A stretch of DNA of 64,000 bases from an uncultured Collinsella sp. GTDB lineage: Bacteria; Actinomycetota; Coriobacteriia; Coriobacteriales; Coriobacteriaceae. The stretch spans positions 62,001 through 126,000 of the forward strand of contig CAUHHV010000001.1 in NCBI GenBank assembly GCA_959606065.1, given 5' to 3'. Made by a program: the position numbers and the translations under genes. A model generated the notes under the pieces. That model ran no database searches, was not told where the DNA came from, and saw only the letters and a list, made by a program, of their open reading frames with translations. This document shows positions 42,846 through 51,179 of this stretch, piece after piece; the first letter of the stretch is position 1; every line of letters begins with the position of its first letter.

Positions 42846-43244
42846 TGCAGGTCATTATTGCTTTTTACTAATATCTTTAGATGGAGCATTATTATTCTTG
42901 ACCAAGCCTGTCCTTAGCTTTCGACTAAGTGGCGAGCATTTACGATTGAACCGACATAGAGGACTTGGTTCTGTCGTGCGGTGTATTCATTCCTAGGGCT
43001 TTAGTTATTTCGGTTGATGCTTAGAAGCTGGTCTTCGCACTTTTTTCAAAGAAGATCTCCAACGTCCCCATGTTCTGAGTGAGGCCATAGACGCTTACGT
43101 TTGTGATTTATTGTTTGTAGCCTATTCCTCTATGGGGTGCTGTCTGCGATTGGTCTTGTTGATTGCATGATAGGGCATCATGACTAAAATGTCCGAATCG
43201 ATGGAAATGCATCTTTATTCGACTTTGAAGTTGGGAGGAGTCAA
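42846..43244. other. 399-bp non-coding, AT-rich break in the capsule operon
   Basis: No gene, tRNA or clear hairpin family was found. A minus-strand segment near 42915-42980 reads without stops for about 30 codons (ending NARHLVES) and may be the tail of a lost gene or insertion element, but no family is recognised and no terminal repeats were seen. A good GGGAGGAG site at 43233-43240 serves the next gene. Confidence 0.4.
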
Positions 43245-44408
43245 TTGTTGCAGATTCTTAATTCAATTAAGAAAGTCATAAAACTTTTACTTTCCAGCCC
43301 TATTTATGATGGTTTACTCAGGTTAAGTCGTCGTTCCGATGCTATAACCTATGCGTCTAAGGCGAAGCTGAGTATGGTTTCCCAGAGACCGTCCAATATG
43401 TTCATGCCGATTGTTTTTAAGGAAAGCGTATCTTACGACATTTCTATTATTGTGCCTGTGTATAACGTTGAGAAATACCTCAAACCCTGTCTAGACTCCA
43501 TTGTGACTCAGGAGTTTTCTGGCAAGTTTGAGGTTATTATTGTCGATGATGGGTCTAAAGACGATTCTGGTGCTATAGCCGATTCGTATGGATTAATGCC
43601 CAATGTTCTTGTAATTCACCAGGTAAACGGCGGTCTTTCCGCAGCGCGCAATGCGGGTCTTAGGGTTTCTCGCGGTAAGTACATCATGTTCGTGGATTCT
43701 GATGACATGATCGGGCCAGGGTATCTTGAGGCTATGTGGAGCAGGCTCGTTCAAACATCTGCGGATTTCGTTACATCGACTTTTAGATATATGTCTGATG
43801 ATGGTTTGGTTGGCGAGATAGAGAACGATAGAGCTAGTTGGATGGTGCCGTGGGGCAGACTATATCGTCGTGAAGTCTGGAATCGACTAGGTTTTCCCGT
43901 AGGCGCATGGTATGAAGATCTGATTCATCCGTTATGGATTGATTCTTTCTTCAAGGATGAGCCTTGTTATGATTTGAGCGGCTACTATTACCGAATCCGT
44001 CCTGGATCCATTATGCAGTCTACCCCTACTAATGTTAAGGGCCTTGATTCGTATTGGGTTCTCGATGAATTGATTTCTTATCGTTCGGAGCTTGGAATTT
44101 CTTACTCTCAGGAAGACTTCGATCGTATTCTTCCTCTGTTCGGGCCGCTTTTGCTTGGGAGAACCGTTGCCTTGGACAACAGCGCGCGTAAAACAATGTT
44201 TGCTTGTTGTTGCGACACGTTTAATTCAATTGATGATTTTAAGACGAAGAACACATCGTTAAACGGCAGATGGAGGGATATCGAGAGATCTCTTCGTTCT
44301 TCGGATTATAACCGTTATCTTCTCGCTTCTCTTGCCCTTGCGGCGCAGGGGGGTTCTGGGCTTAGTGTTTCAGATGCAATTAATATTTGGGTGAACAGGA
44401 ACAGATAA
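43245..44408 (+). CDS. Family 2 glycosyltransferase with N-terminal extension
   Basis: The 387-residue protein has about 65 residues before the catalytic fold, which begins YDISIIVPVYNVEKYLKP and continues with FEVIIVDDGSKDDSG, NGGLSAARNAGL and DxD in MFVDSDDMIG. WGRLYRREVWNRL and WYEDLIHPLW are the acceptor-side motifs. The start is TTG at 43245 or 43248 behind GGGAGGAG; no ATG fits. It restarts the operon after the 399-base break. Confidence 0.84.
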   Translation: MLQILNSIKKVIKLLLSSPIYDGLLRLSRRSDAITYASKAKLSMVSQRPSNMFMPIVFKESVSYDISIIVPVYNVEKYLKPCLDSIVTQEFSGKFEVIIVDDGSKDDSGAIADSYGLMPNVLVIHQVNGGLSAARNAGLRVSRGKYIMFVDSDDMIGPGYLEAMWSRLVQTSADFVTSTFRYMSDDGLVGEIENDRASWMVPWGRLYRREVWNRLGFPVGAWYEDLIHPLWIDSFFKDEPCYDLSGYYYRIRPGSIMQSTPTNVKGLDSYWVLDELISYRSELGISYSQEDFDRILPLFGPLLLGRTVALDNSARKTMFACCCDTFNSIDDFKTKNTSLNGRWRDIERSLRSSDYNRYLLASLALAAQGGSGLSVSDAINIWVNRNR

Positions 44409-44411
44409 ATA

Positions 44412-45488
44412 ATGAAAATCGGAACGATTACTTTTCACGGCGCATTGAACTTCGGGTCTGCGCTTCAGTCTCATGCGCTTCAAGTGGTTTTGGAAAATAT
44501 GGGACATGAAGTGCAAATTATCGACTACCGTTCTCACGATTATGAACAGTATAAGCTGCTTCAGCTCCGACATCCAAAGGCTACGCTGCGAACATTGCGC
44601 TGTTTAAATAGGTATTTGTCAAGAAAGACTGCATTCGAGGATTTTTCAAATAAATATTTCGGCATGACGAAGAAGTCTTATCGCTGGCAAAATGAAGAGG
44701 AGATGTGCGAGCTTGCGGATCAGTTTGATTGCTTTATTTGTGGTAGCGATCAAATTTGGAATCTCGATTGTACACAAGGTGTTGTTGGCCCCTATTTCCT
44801 TTCATTCGCTGGAGATAGACGTCGAGTCGCTTACGCTCCCAGTCTTGCGCACACTTACTTTAGACCTGAGAATTTTGATGAACAGCTTGTATCCGAGTTG
44901 CTCTCAAGGTTTGATTTCTTGTCTGTTCGCGAGGAGGAGACGGTTCCGTTATTTCAGCCCCTTGTCGATGCGCCTATAGATGTTGTCTTAGATCCCACAC
45001 TTTTGTTGGATTCTGACGACTACGCAGATATGGCATCTAAAGATGTTTTGCAGGGTGAATATATATTTATGTATCTACTACGCAAGTGCCCCGAACTTAT
45101 TGAGAGCACCGTCGCGATGACGGAAGCAACGGGCATGAAGGTTGCTTACATATCTGATAAAAACCTAGATATCCCAAATTCTATTAACCTGTTTGGTGTT
45201 GGCCCTGAGGAGTTCGTCTCGCTTATTGCGCACGCAAGCCTTATTCTTACCAATTCCTTTCATGCAACTGTATTCTCAGTTCTCTTTCATAGGCCCTTCC
45301 GCGTATATGCGACTGATAAGTCTGGTGCGCGTATGCGCGACTTGCTGAGTAATATCGGGCTGTCTGACCGTTGCGTCGATGTTATGTGCGCCGACGATAT
45401 TGTCCCTTGTGAGTGGAGTGACGTGGACTCTCGCCTGGATTCTCTGCGGGAGCATTCCTGTGCTTATCTTAGAAAGGCGCTTTCGTAA
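44412..45488 (+). CDS. Polysaccharide pyruvyl transferase family protein
   Basis: The 358-residue protein belongs to the CsaB/PS_pyruv_trans family, enzymes that add pyruvate ketals to sugars of surface polysaccharides. ITFHGALNFGSALQSHAL is the conserved N-terminus and FICGSDQIWNLD the central motif. VLDPTLLLD and ILTNSFHATVFSVLFHRPF, with its conserved His, follow. The ATG at 44412 lies three bases after the glycosyltransferase stop. Its stop overlaps the flippase start by one base. Acidic pyruvyl groups would make the capsule charged. Confidence 0.85.
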   Translation: MKIGTITFHGALNFGSALQSHALQVVLENMGHEVQIIDYRSHDYEQYKLLQLRHPKATLRTLRCLNRYLSRKTAFEDFSNKYFGMTKKSYRWQNEEEMCELADQFDCFICGSDQIWNLDCTQGVVGPYFLSFAGDRRRVAYAPSLAHTYFRPENFDEQLVSELLSRFDFLSVREEETVPLFQPLVDAPIDVVLDPTLLLDSDDYADMASKDVLQGEYIFMYLLRKCPELIESTVAMTEATGMKVAYISDKNLDIPNSINLFGVGPEEFVSLIAHASLILTNSFHATVFSVLFHRPFRVYATDKSGARMRDLLSNIGLSDRCVDVMCADDIVPCEWSDVDSRLDSLREHSCAYLRKALS

Positions 45489-46891
45489 TGGGGGAGACGC
45501 GTCGGCTTATTAAGAACACTGGCATTATTGCGGTGGGCGGAATGGCAACCAAGCTTGTTTCGTTTCTTTTGCTGCCGCTCTATACCTCAGTTCTTTCCAC
45601 TGGCGACTATGGTACCGTCGACTACATCAATACTATCGCCCTGTTCTGCGTTCCTGCTGTCTCCCTACTTATGGATGAAGCACTGTTTCGGTTCCTCATC
45701 GATTGTCGCACCGATGGTGATCGGTCTAAGGCCGTGACCGCGTCTTGTGCTGTTCTTCTTGCTGGCTGCGCGTGCTTTGCGGTCTTGGCGATTCTCGTCT
45801 GGTTGCTATTTATGCCAGAAAATCTTGGCTGGGTCGTGGGCCTTGTTGTCGCTGGCGCGCTTCTGCAGATGGCTTCTGCGGTCCTACGTGGTTTCGGGGA
45901 TACCGTGGGTTACTCCGTCATGAATTTCACTGCGAGCGCTCTTACCATCGTGCTAAACGTTCTGTTTATCGCTGTTCTGCGTTGGGGCGTTGTGGGCATG
46001 CTTTCCGCCACGGTTATTGCGCAAGGCGGCGTTGCCCTCGTGTTCATGTTCATGCGGAAGCTCTGGCGCTATATCGATCCGTCGGCTTTCTCCATTTCCT
46101 ATGCTCGAGACCTCCTACGGTATTCCTTTCCGCTCATTCCCAACAAGGTTTCCTGGACTATTAACAACCTGCTAGACAGGCTGATTATCATGAATACGCT
46201 CGGTGCTTCTGCCGCCGGCGTGTACGCCGTCTCTTACAAGTTCCCCGGTGTCATGGACCAGGTGTATGGCTTCTTCTATCAATCTTGGAAGGAGAGCTCG
46301 GCGCGCGTCCTCAACTCCGATGAGGACGAGTCGACTTTCTATAACTCTGTGTATCGTGCGCTAAGGCGTTTCATGATGAGCGTCGTTCTGCTTATGTCTG
46401 CGCTTATGCCCCTCGTGTACGGCATCCTGATTAAGGGTTCATTCGGTGAGGGCCTGCTGTATGTGCCGATATTGCTCCTGGCGACGTACTTCAGCAACAT
46501 CTCTGGCTTTTACGGTGGCATCTTTACCGCACATAAGGAAACCGGAATTATGGGTACTACCACTGCGGTGTCTGCAGCCCTTTGCGCCGTTCTGTGTGTT
46601 GTGTTGATTCCGCACTTCGGTCTTTATGGTGCATCTGTTGCAACGCTTTTGGCGATGATCGTGGTTAATGAGTACCGCAGAATTAAGGTCACTAAGTTTA
46701 CGAAGCTTGTCGAAGACCGGGTTGAGCAGGTTTTAACTTTAGTTTCAATTGTCGGCGTATTCGTTTTCTATTATCTGTCCGCTTACGGTGCGGGCATCTT
46801 AAGCTCGATCGCCTGCCTGGCAATTGCGCTGGCTTTTTCCGTTTATATGAACGCCGATATTCTGCGCAAGTTCATTTCGGCTTGCAAATAG
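45488..46891 (+). CDS. Wzx-type polysaccharide flippase (MOP superfamily)
   Basis: The 467-residue protein has about twelve to fourteen membrane helices typical of MOP/RfbX exporters. The N-terminus GGMATKLVSFLLLPLYTSVL is the family signature, and RYSFPLIPNKVSWTINNLLD in the middle is the second-half entry helix. It moves lipid-linked repeat units across the membrane for the EpsG/Wzy-like polymerase. GC content rises from this gene onward compared with the glycosyltransferases. It is 12 bases from the next gene. Confidence 0.9.
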   Translation: MGETRRLIKNTGIIAVGGMATKLVSFLLLPLYTSVLSTGDYGTVDYINTIALFCVPAVSLLMDEALFRFLIDCRTDGDRSKAVTASCAVLLAGCACFAVLAILVWLLFMPENLGWVVGLVVAGALLQMASAVLRGFGDTVGYSVMNFTASALTIVLNVLFIAVLRWGVVGMLSATVIAQGGVALVFMFMRKLWRYIDPSAFSISYARDLLRYSFPLIPNKVSWTINNLLDRLIIMNTLGASAAGVYAVSYKFPGVMDQVYGFFYQSWKESSARVLNSDEDESTFYNSVYRALRRFMMSVVLLMSALMPLVYGILIKGSFGEGLLYVPILLLATYFSNISGFYGGIFTAHKETGIMGTTTAVSAALCAVLCVVLIPHFGLYGASVATLLAMIVVNEYRRIKVTKFTKLVEDRVEQVLTLVSIVGVFVFYYLSAYGAGILSSIACLAIALAFSVYMNADILRKFISACK

Positions 46892-46903
46892 GGGGATAAC
46901 TGC

Positions 46904-48145
46904 ATGTCTACCGTGAAAAGGGGCGAAGTTCCCACTCTGTTTGAGTCACCGTTGCATTGCTGCGGATGCGGGGCGTGTGCCGCCGCTTGCCCGAAAGGCG
47001 CCATCGCCATGTCCGAGGGCAAGGACGGGTTCATTCTTCCTGTAATTGACGGCGATCTATGTATCGGTTGCGGCGCCTGCACGAGGGCGTGCGGCCTCAA
47101 CCGGGGGATAGGCTCCAATTCCGCTGGACCGTTCTTTGCCGCTGCCGGTAGGGATGATGTCTCGGAGTCCGCTTCTGGCGGAGTCTTCGGTGCCGTTGCG
47201 CGTGAGCTTATTTCTTCTGGCGGCGTCGCATATGGTGCTGCTTATGAGCGTGAGGGGAATACGCTTCGAGTGTTGCACCGTCGTGCGGCGAGCGTTGATG
47301 AGCTTCGCCCGCTTCTTAATTCAAAATACGTGCAGAGCGATGCTAGAGTTTGCTTTGCCGATGTTAAGGCGGATCTTCGTGAGGGCAGGCAGGTCCTGTT
47401 CTGCGGAACACCCTGCCAAGTCGCCGGCCTTAGGGGCTTTCTCGGACGCGATTATGGGAACCTGACAACCGTTGACCTGGTCTGCCACGGCGTCCCTTCC
47501 GGCCGCATGTTCGCGGACTGCGTTGAGGGCTATGGCAAACAGCTTGGGTCTCCCGTGGTTGATTTCCGGTTTAGGTGCAAGCGCGAGGGGTGGGGCAACT
47601 CTCTCCTTCTTTTTCTTTTTCTTGAGAACGGAAGAGAGGTCACCATTCCTGCGTCGAAATCCCCCTACTACGACATGTTCTTGAACCTCAAGACGCTTCG
47701 CGACAGCTGCTATAGGTGCCCCTATGCAGGGAAATTTCGCGCCGGCGATCTTACTATCGGCGATTTTTGGGGCGTCGATGTAAACAGGCCCGACGTCCTG
47801 AAGGATGCCGAGAAGTTCAATCAGATGAAGGGCGTTTCCTGCCTGCTGGTGAATAACGAACGCGGCAGGGAGTTTATTGAATCCAGCAAGGCTCTGGACT
47901 TGTACCCTGTCGAATTTGACGATATCGCTAAGGGCAACGATCAGCTCCGCCACCCGAGCGCTCTTCCAAAAGACAGACAGCTCTATATTGACGCATATGT
48001 CGAAGGTGGTTGGCATTCCGTTGAGTGTATGTATAAAAGGCGAGAGCGTGGAATAATTTTCTATACCAAGAAATTAGTAAGAAGGCTTCTCCCTGAATCA
48101 TGTCGGGAGATTGTCAAAATGTATTTAAAGGGTCTTGCAGGCTAG
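46904..48145 (+). CDS. Coenzyme F420 hydrogenase/dehydrogenase beta-subunit-like Fe-S protein
   Basis: The 413-residue protein has two [4Fe-4S] ferredoxin motifs near the N-terminus, CCGCGACAAACPKGAIAM and CIGCGACTRACG. FrhB/FdhB-type domains follow (SASGGVFGAVARELI, LFCGTPCQVAGLRGFLG and DLVCHGVPSG). CYRCPYAGKFRAGDLTIGDFWG is near residue 265. In capsule and exopolysaccharide loci of gut bacteria this family often travels with pyruvyl transferases; its reaction there is not established. The last 4 bases overlap the convergent secreted-protein gene. It closes the operon. Confidence 0.85.
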   Translation: MSTVKRGEVPTLFESPLHCCGCGACAAACPKGAIAMSEGKDGFILPVIDGDLCIGCGACTRACGLNRGIGSNSAGPFFAAAGRDDVSESASGGVFGAVARELISSGGVAYGAAYEREGNTLRVLHRRAASVDELRPLLNSKYVQSDARVCFADVKADLREGRQVLFCGTPCQVAGLRGFLGRDYGNLTTVDLVCHGVPSGRMFADCVEGYGKQLGSPVVDFRFRCKREGWGNSLLLFLFLENGREVTIPASKSPYYDMFLNLKTLRDSCYRCPYAGKFRAGDLTIGDFWGVDVNRPDVLKDAEKFNQMKGVSCLLVNNERGREFIESSKALDLYPVEFDDIAKGNDQLRHPSALPKDRQLYIDAYVEGGWHSVECMYKRRERGIIFYTKKLVRRLLPESCREIVKMYLKGLAG

Positions 48146-50481
48146 GTAAGGACCCACGCCTGGGCGGGCCCCCCGTTGGGCTCGTAGAGCCATACCGTGT
48201 TGCCCTCCGAGGTACGCTGCCCCCGGTCGTCCAGCGCCAGCCCGGAGGCGGACGTGAACGAGTGACGGCCTCCGCCCAGGGCCGAGACGCGCCACAGCTG
48301 CGAGGCGGAGCCGTCCGCCTCGGCCAGCACCGCCCGGTTGCCCGACTCGGTCAGCAGGAGGCCGCCCGAGGAGATCCTGTAGAGGCCCGTCGCCCCGTCG
48401 CGCTCGAGGTAGAGGGCGCCCGCGTCCGAGGACAGCGAGCAGCCCGATGCGGAGGCCGACACGGCCATCCGGTCGTCGAGGGCGGTCGCGAGGCGGTAGG
48501 GGCCGTCGTCGACCGTGCGGGGGATCGCGGGGTCCGCGAGCAGCCACGCCTGGGCGGGCCCCCCGTTGGGCTCGTAGAGCCATACCGTGTTGCCCTCCGA
48601 GGTACGCTGCCCCCGGTCGTCCAGCGCCAGCCCGGAGGCGGACGTGAACGAGTGACGGCCTCCGCCCAGGGCCGAGACGCGCCACAGCTGCGAGGCGGAG
48701 CCGTCCGCCTCGGCCAGCACCGCCCGGTTGCCCGACTCGGTCAGCAGGAGGCCGCCCGAGGAGATCCTGTAGAGGCCCGTCGCCCCGTCGCGCTCGAGGT
48801 AGAGGGCGCCCGCGTCCGAGGACAGCGAGCAGCCCGATGCGGAGGCCGACACGGCCATCCGGTCGTCGAGGGCGGTCGCGAGGCGGTAGGGGCCGTCGTC
48901 GACGACCCTCTCCAAAGCTGCGTTTTGGTATTTAGCTGTTAGGTCGTACTTAGCGCACCATTTGTAGTTCGATTCTTTGGTGACGTTCGAAGTTGCGGCT
49001 AGCTTAACCCTTGCGTCGTTCGCCTTCCACTCTTTCTGATTCATCGCATACGCAACAATCCCATTCTGAATCCCAGAGATGCTAGGTGGGAAGGACTGGT
49101 TGTCGGCATCGATGGAAAAGCTCTCTTCCTTGGCATCTAAGTGCTGTTGAATTCGGTCGGCATACTTCTCTGCCCATTCATCGGCTTTGCCGTTGCGCAC
49201 AAAGTAATTGTTGGATAGATCTGTCGAGCGGTAGGCGTAGTCGTCCTTTTGGTAGTTTGCCGCGTGGTCGGAGTGGGCGATTGCCATGAGCTCGTCGGTC
49301 AGGCCAAAGTACAGATGGCGCTGGTCCAGGTCCCCGTACCAGTTGTCGCTGGTGTCGTCCCAGGTTAGGTCCATCTGGCACCATTTGCCGTCGATCTTTA
49401 CGGCGTTCCAGGTGTGGCCGTTGCCGGTGATGCGGCCGTTGGCGATGCCCGCGGCGTCAAGGAGCTTGGAGTAGATGCGCTGGTAGCTCTCGCAGGTGCC
49501 CTGGTGGCGCGTGAGGCCGCTTTCGGCCGAGCACCAGTTAAGGTCGTGGTCGTATTCCAGATGGTCAAGAGTCCAGTCGTGCAGCCACAGGGCGCGGGCG
49601 TAGTCGGACCCGTCGGTATCGGCGCTGCATTTGTCGACTGCGGACTTCACGATGGCGCTGACCGCCGGATAGGCGTCGTCGTTCGCGCTCGCAAACACGT
49701 TTGAGCGCAGATAGTACACGCCGGCCGCCTTATCCATCAGGTAAAAGCGCAGGTAATAGGTGCCGCTAGCGGTCATTTCGAACTGGTAGTCGTGCGATGT
49801 GCATTCGCCGGTGTATTGCTGCCACTGGTTACGGCTGGGGTCGGCAACGCTTTCGCTGCTACCGTCGGGATCCATATACGTCGGTGCGTCCATGCGGAAT
49901 TGGTACGCACCGCTTCCGCCCGTCGCAGTCACATGGAACGTGGTCTCCTGGCCGAGCCTCGGGTCGTTCCATTGGACGGTGAGCGTGATGTCGCCGCTTT
50001 GCGCGGTGGTGCTGTGCTGGTAGTTCGCGGCCGCGTTCGCCGGTTTGATTTCAAATGGGATCGCGCAGGTGCCGCTGTAGTTCTGGTCGTCGGCGGTCAC
50101 AACGGCGGTCGCCTGACCGATGGCTACGTTGTTCTCGTAGGCGACAGTGTACTGGTCGCTCGGCACGGTCGACGACGTGACGGTGGGCATCACGGGATTG
50201 CCCGTGTAGCGAATGTCGGTGTCCTCGATACTGAACATGCTGGCGTCGATCGGCTGCGTTGCGTTGGCCGTTACATTGGTGCCGGAGGCGGCGCTGATTT
50301 GATCGTTTGCCCGGGCTTGGCCCGACGTGGTTTCGGCTGGGCTCTCGTTAGGTTTGCCGGCGCTTTGCGCGGCGGGTTCTGGCGCACTGGCGATTTCGGC
50401 AAGCGCGGGTGACGGGATAAAACCAACCGTCATTACGAGCGAGAGCGCGATGGAAAGGACGCAGGAGGCAGGCTTACGCAT
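48142..50481 (-). CDS. Secreted transglutaminase-like protein with tandem ricin-type lectin repeats
   Basis: The 779-residue protein starts at ATG 50481 (AAAAGGGG upstream) with a signal peptide (MRKPASCVLSIALSLVMTVG, cleavage after PALA). Residues about 30-75 are a Pro/Ala/Thr-rich linker, 83-148 an Ig-like domain, 155-265 a beta-rich domain, and 295-410 a transglutaminase-like fold. Its triad is Cys330 (GTCESYQRIY), His356 (GNGHTWNAV) and Asp371 (DLTWDD). The C-terminal 250 residues hold two identical ricin-type beta-trefoil segments, each ending in a WLYEPNGGPAQAW motif, probably glycan binding. No cell-wall anchor is seen. It converges on the capsule operon and may act on or bind surface polymers. 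Confidence 0.83.
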   Translation of the reverse strand: MRKPASCVLSIALSLVMTVGFIPSPALAEIASAPEPAAQSAGKPNESPAETTSGQARANDQISAASGTNVTANATQPIDASMFSIEDTDIRYTGNPVMPTVTSSTVPSDQYTVAYENNVAIGQATAVVTADDQNYSGTCAIPFEIKPANAAANYQHSTTAQSGDITLTVQWNDPRLGQETTFHVTATGGSGAYQFRMDAPTYMDPDGSSESVADPSRNQWQQYTGECTSHDYQFEMTASGTYYLRFYLMDKAAGVYYLRSNVFASANDDAYPAVSAIVKSAVDKCSADTDGSDYARALWLHDWTLDHLEYDHDLNWCSAESGLTRHQGTCESYQRIYSKLLDAAGIANGRITGNGHTWNAVKIDGKWCQMDLTWDDTSDNWYGDLDQRHLYFGLTDELMAIAHSDHAANYQKDDYAYRSTDLSNNYFVRNGKADEWAEKYADRIQQHLDAKEESFSIDADNQSFPPSISGIQNGIVAYAMNQKEWKANDARVKLAATSNVTKESNYKWCAKYDLTAKYQNAALERVVDDGPYRLATALDDRMAVSASASGCSLSSDAGALYLERDGATGLYRISSGGLLLTESGNRAVLAEADGSASQLWRVSALGGGRHSFTSASGLALDDRGQRTSEGNTVWLYEPNGGPAQAWLLADPAIPRTVDDGPYRLATALDDRMAVSASASGCSLSSDAGALYLERDGATGLYRISSGGLLLTESGNRAVLAEADGSASQLWRVSALGGGRHSFTSASGLALDDRGQRTSEGNTVWLYEPNGGPAQAWVLT
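48154..48903. repeat. Two 360-bp direct repeats, apparently identical, 390-bp period
   Basis: Bases 48154-48513 and 48544-48903 read the same at every position compared. They are in frame (130-codon period) at the 3' end of the lectin gene and are richer in GC than their surroundings. The 30-base spacer encodes the link between the lectin domains. Identity at silent positions points to recent duplication or gene conversion and allows copy-number change by recombination. Confidence 0.9.
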
Positions 50482-51179
50482 GACGGCCCCTTTTCTGTAA
50501 TCGGAACAGGTACGATTCTGCAAGCGTACCGGCATTTCAACGATTGCAGTATAAACGAAAAACCGCAGGTTGTAGACGAGTTTGGCGTGTTTCAAGGGCG
50601 CGGTAAGCATTTGCCTTTCCAAGCGATGTTGCGAACGCAGACTGGTGATTGCTTGCTGGCTTGTGGTGGTGTTTGGGTTGCTAAGCGAGGGCTGCTTGTT
50701 GCGTGGGTTGGTTTTATTGGTGTGGGTTTGGACACTGTATGGAGATGACGATGGCTGGAGCGGGGTAGGGAGTTGTGGTGCGGATTGGGGATGCTGGGTG
50801 GCTGGCCGATTGCATGCAACGGCCTAACGCGTTGTTTGCGGTGCACGGCCAATAGATCTCTGTAGGGGGCCTACCCAACGTAAGGCGTCTGAAGGCATTT
50901 CCCTGGAAGCTCGGGCTTCCTGGATATCTTGGCGATTAAGATTCGCCCCATGCTCAGCCGGCATATAGAATGGACTGTGGACGTGACGATTGCCTGCTGC
51001 TGACATGTTGGTTAATCGACGATGATGGCAGCGACGGAGATTGATTGGGGCAGTCGGCATGTTCGCGAGCGAAAAGGCGGCCCTGCTCGGCGATGTGCCG
51101 ACTTTTATTGTAGCGAAGGCGTTGGTGACGCCGAGAGGCGGCAAGGCCGACAAAACTATTGCGAAGGCAAGGGATCAAC
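50482..51179. other. Spacer with G/T-rich tract and gene debris at the island border
   Basis: No convincing gene. Bases 50640-50800 are strikingly G/T-rich on the plus strand. Near the right end a frame from ATG 51059 to TGA 51190 (43 codons, KALVTPRGGKADKTIAKA) has coding-like composition and overlaps the next gene start; it looks like the tail of a lost gene. The capsule-side low-GC pattern ends here and the accessory island begins. Confidence 0.4.

Noticed and set aside
42846..43244. Insertion sequence in the capsule operon gap
   Set aside because: No transposase motif, terminal inverted repeats or target duplication could be seen.
48154..48903. CRISPR array
   Set aside because: The repeats are 360 bp, coding and only two in number.
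50582..50827. 81-codon plus-strand frame in the G/T-rich tract
   Set aside because: Its composition (Gly, Val, Trp, Cys) simply reflects the G/T skew; there is no ribosome site or family.
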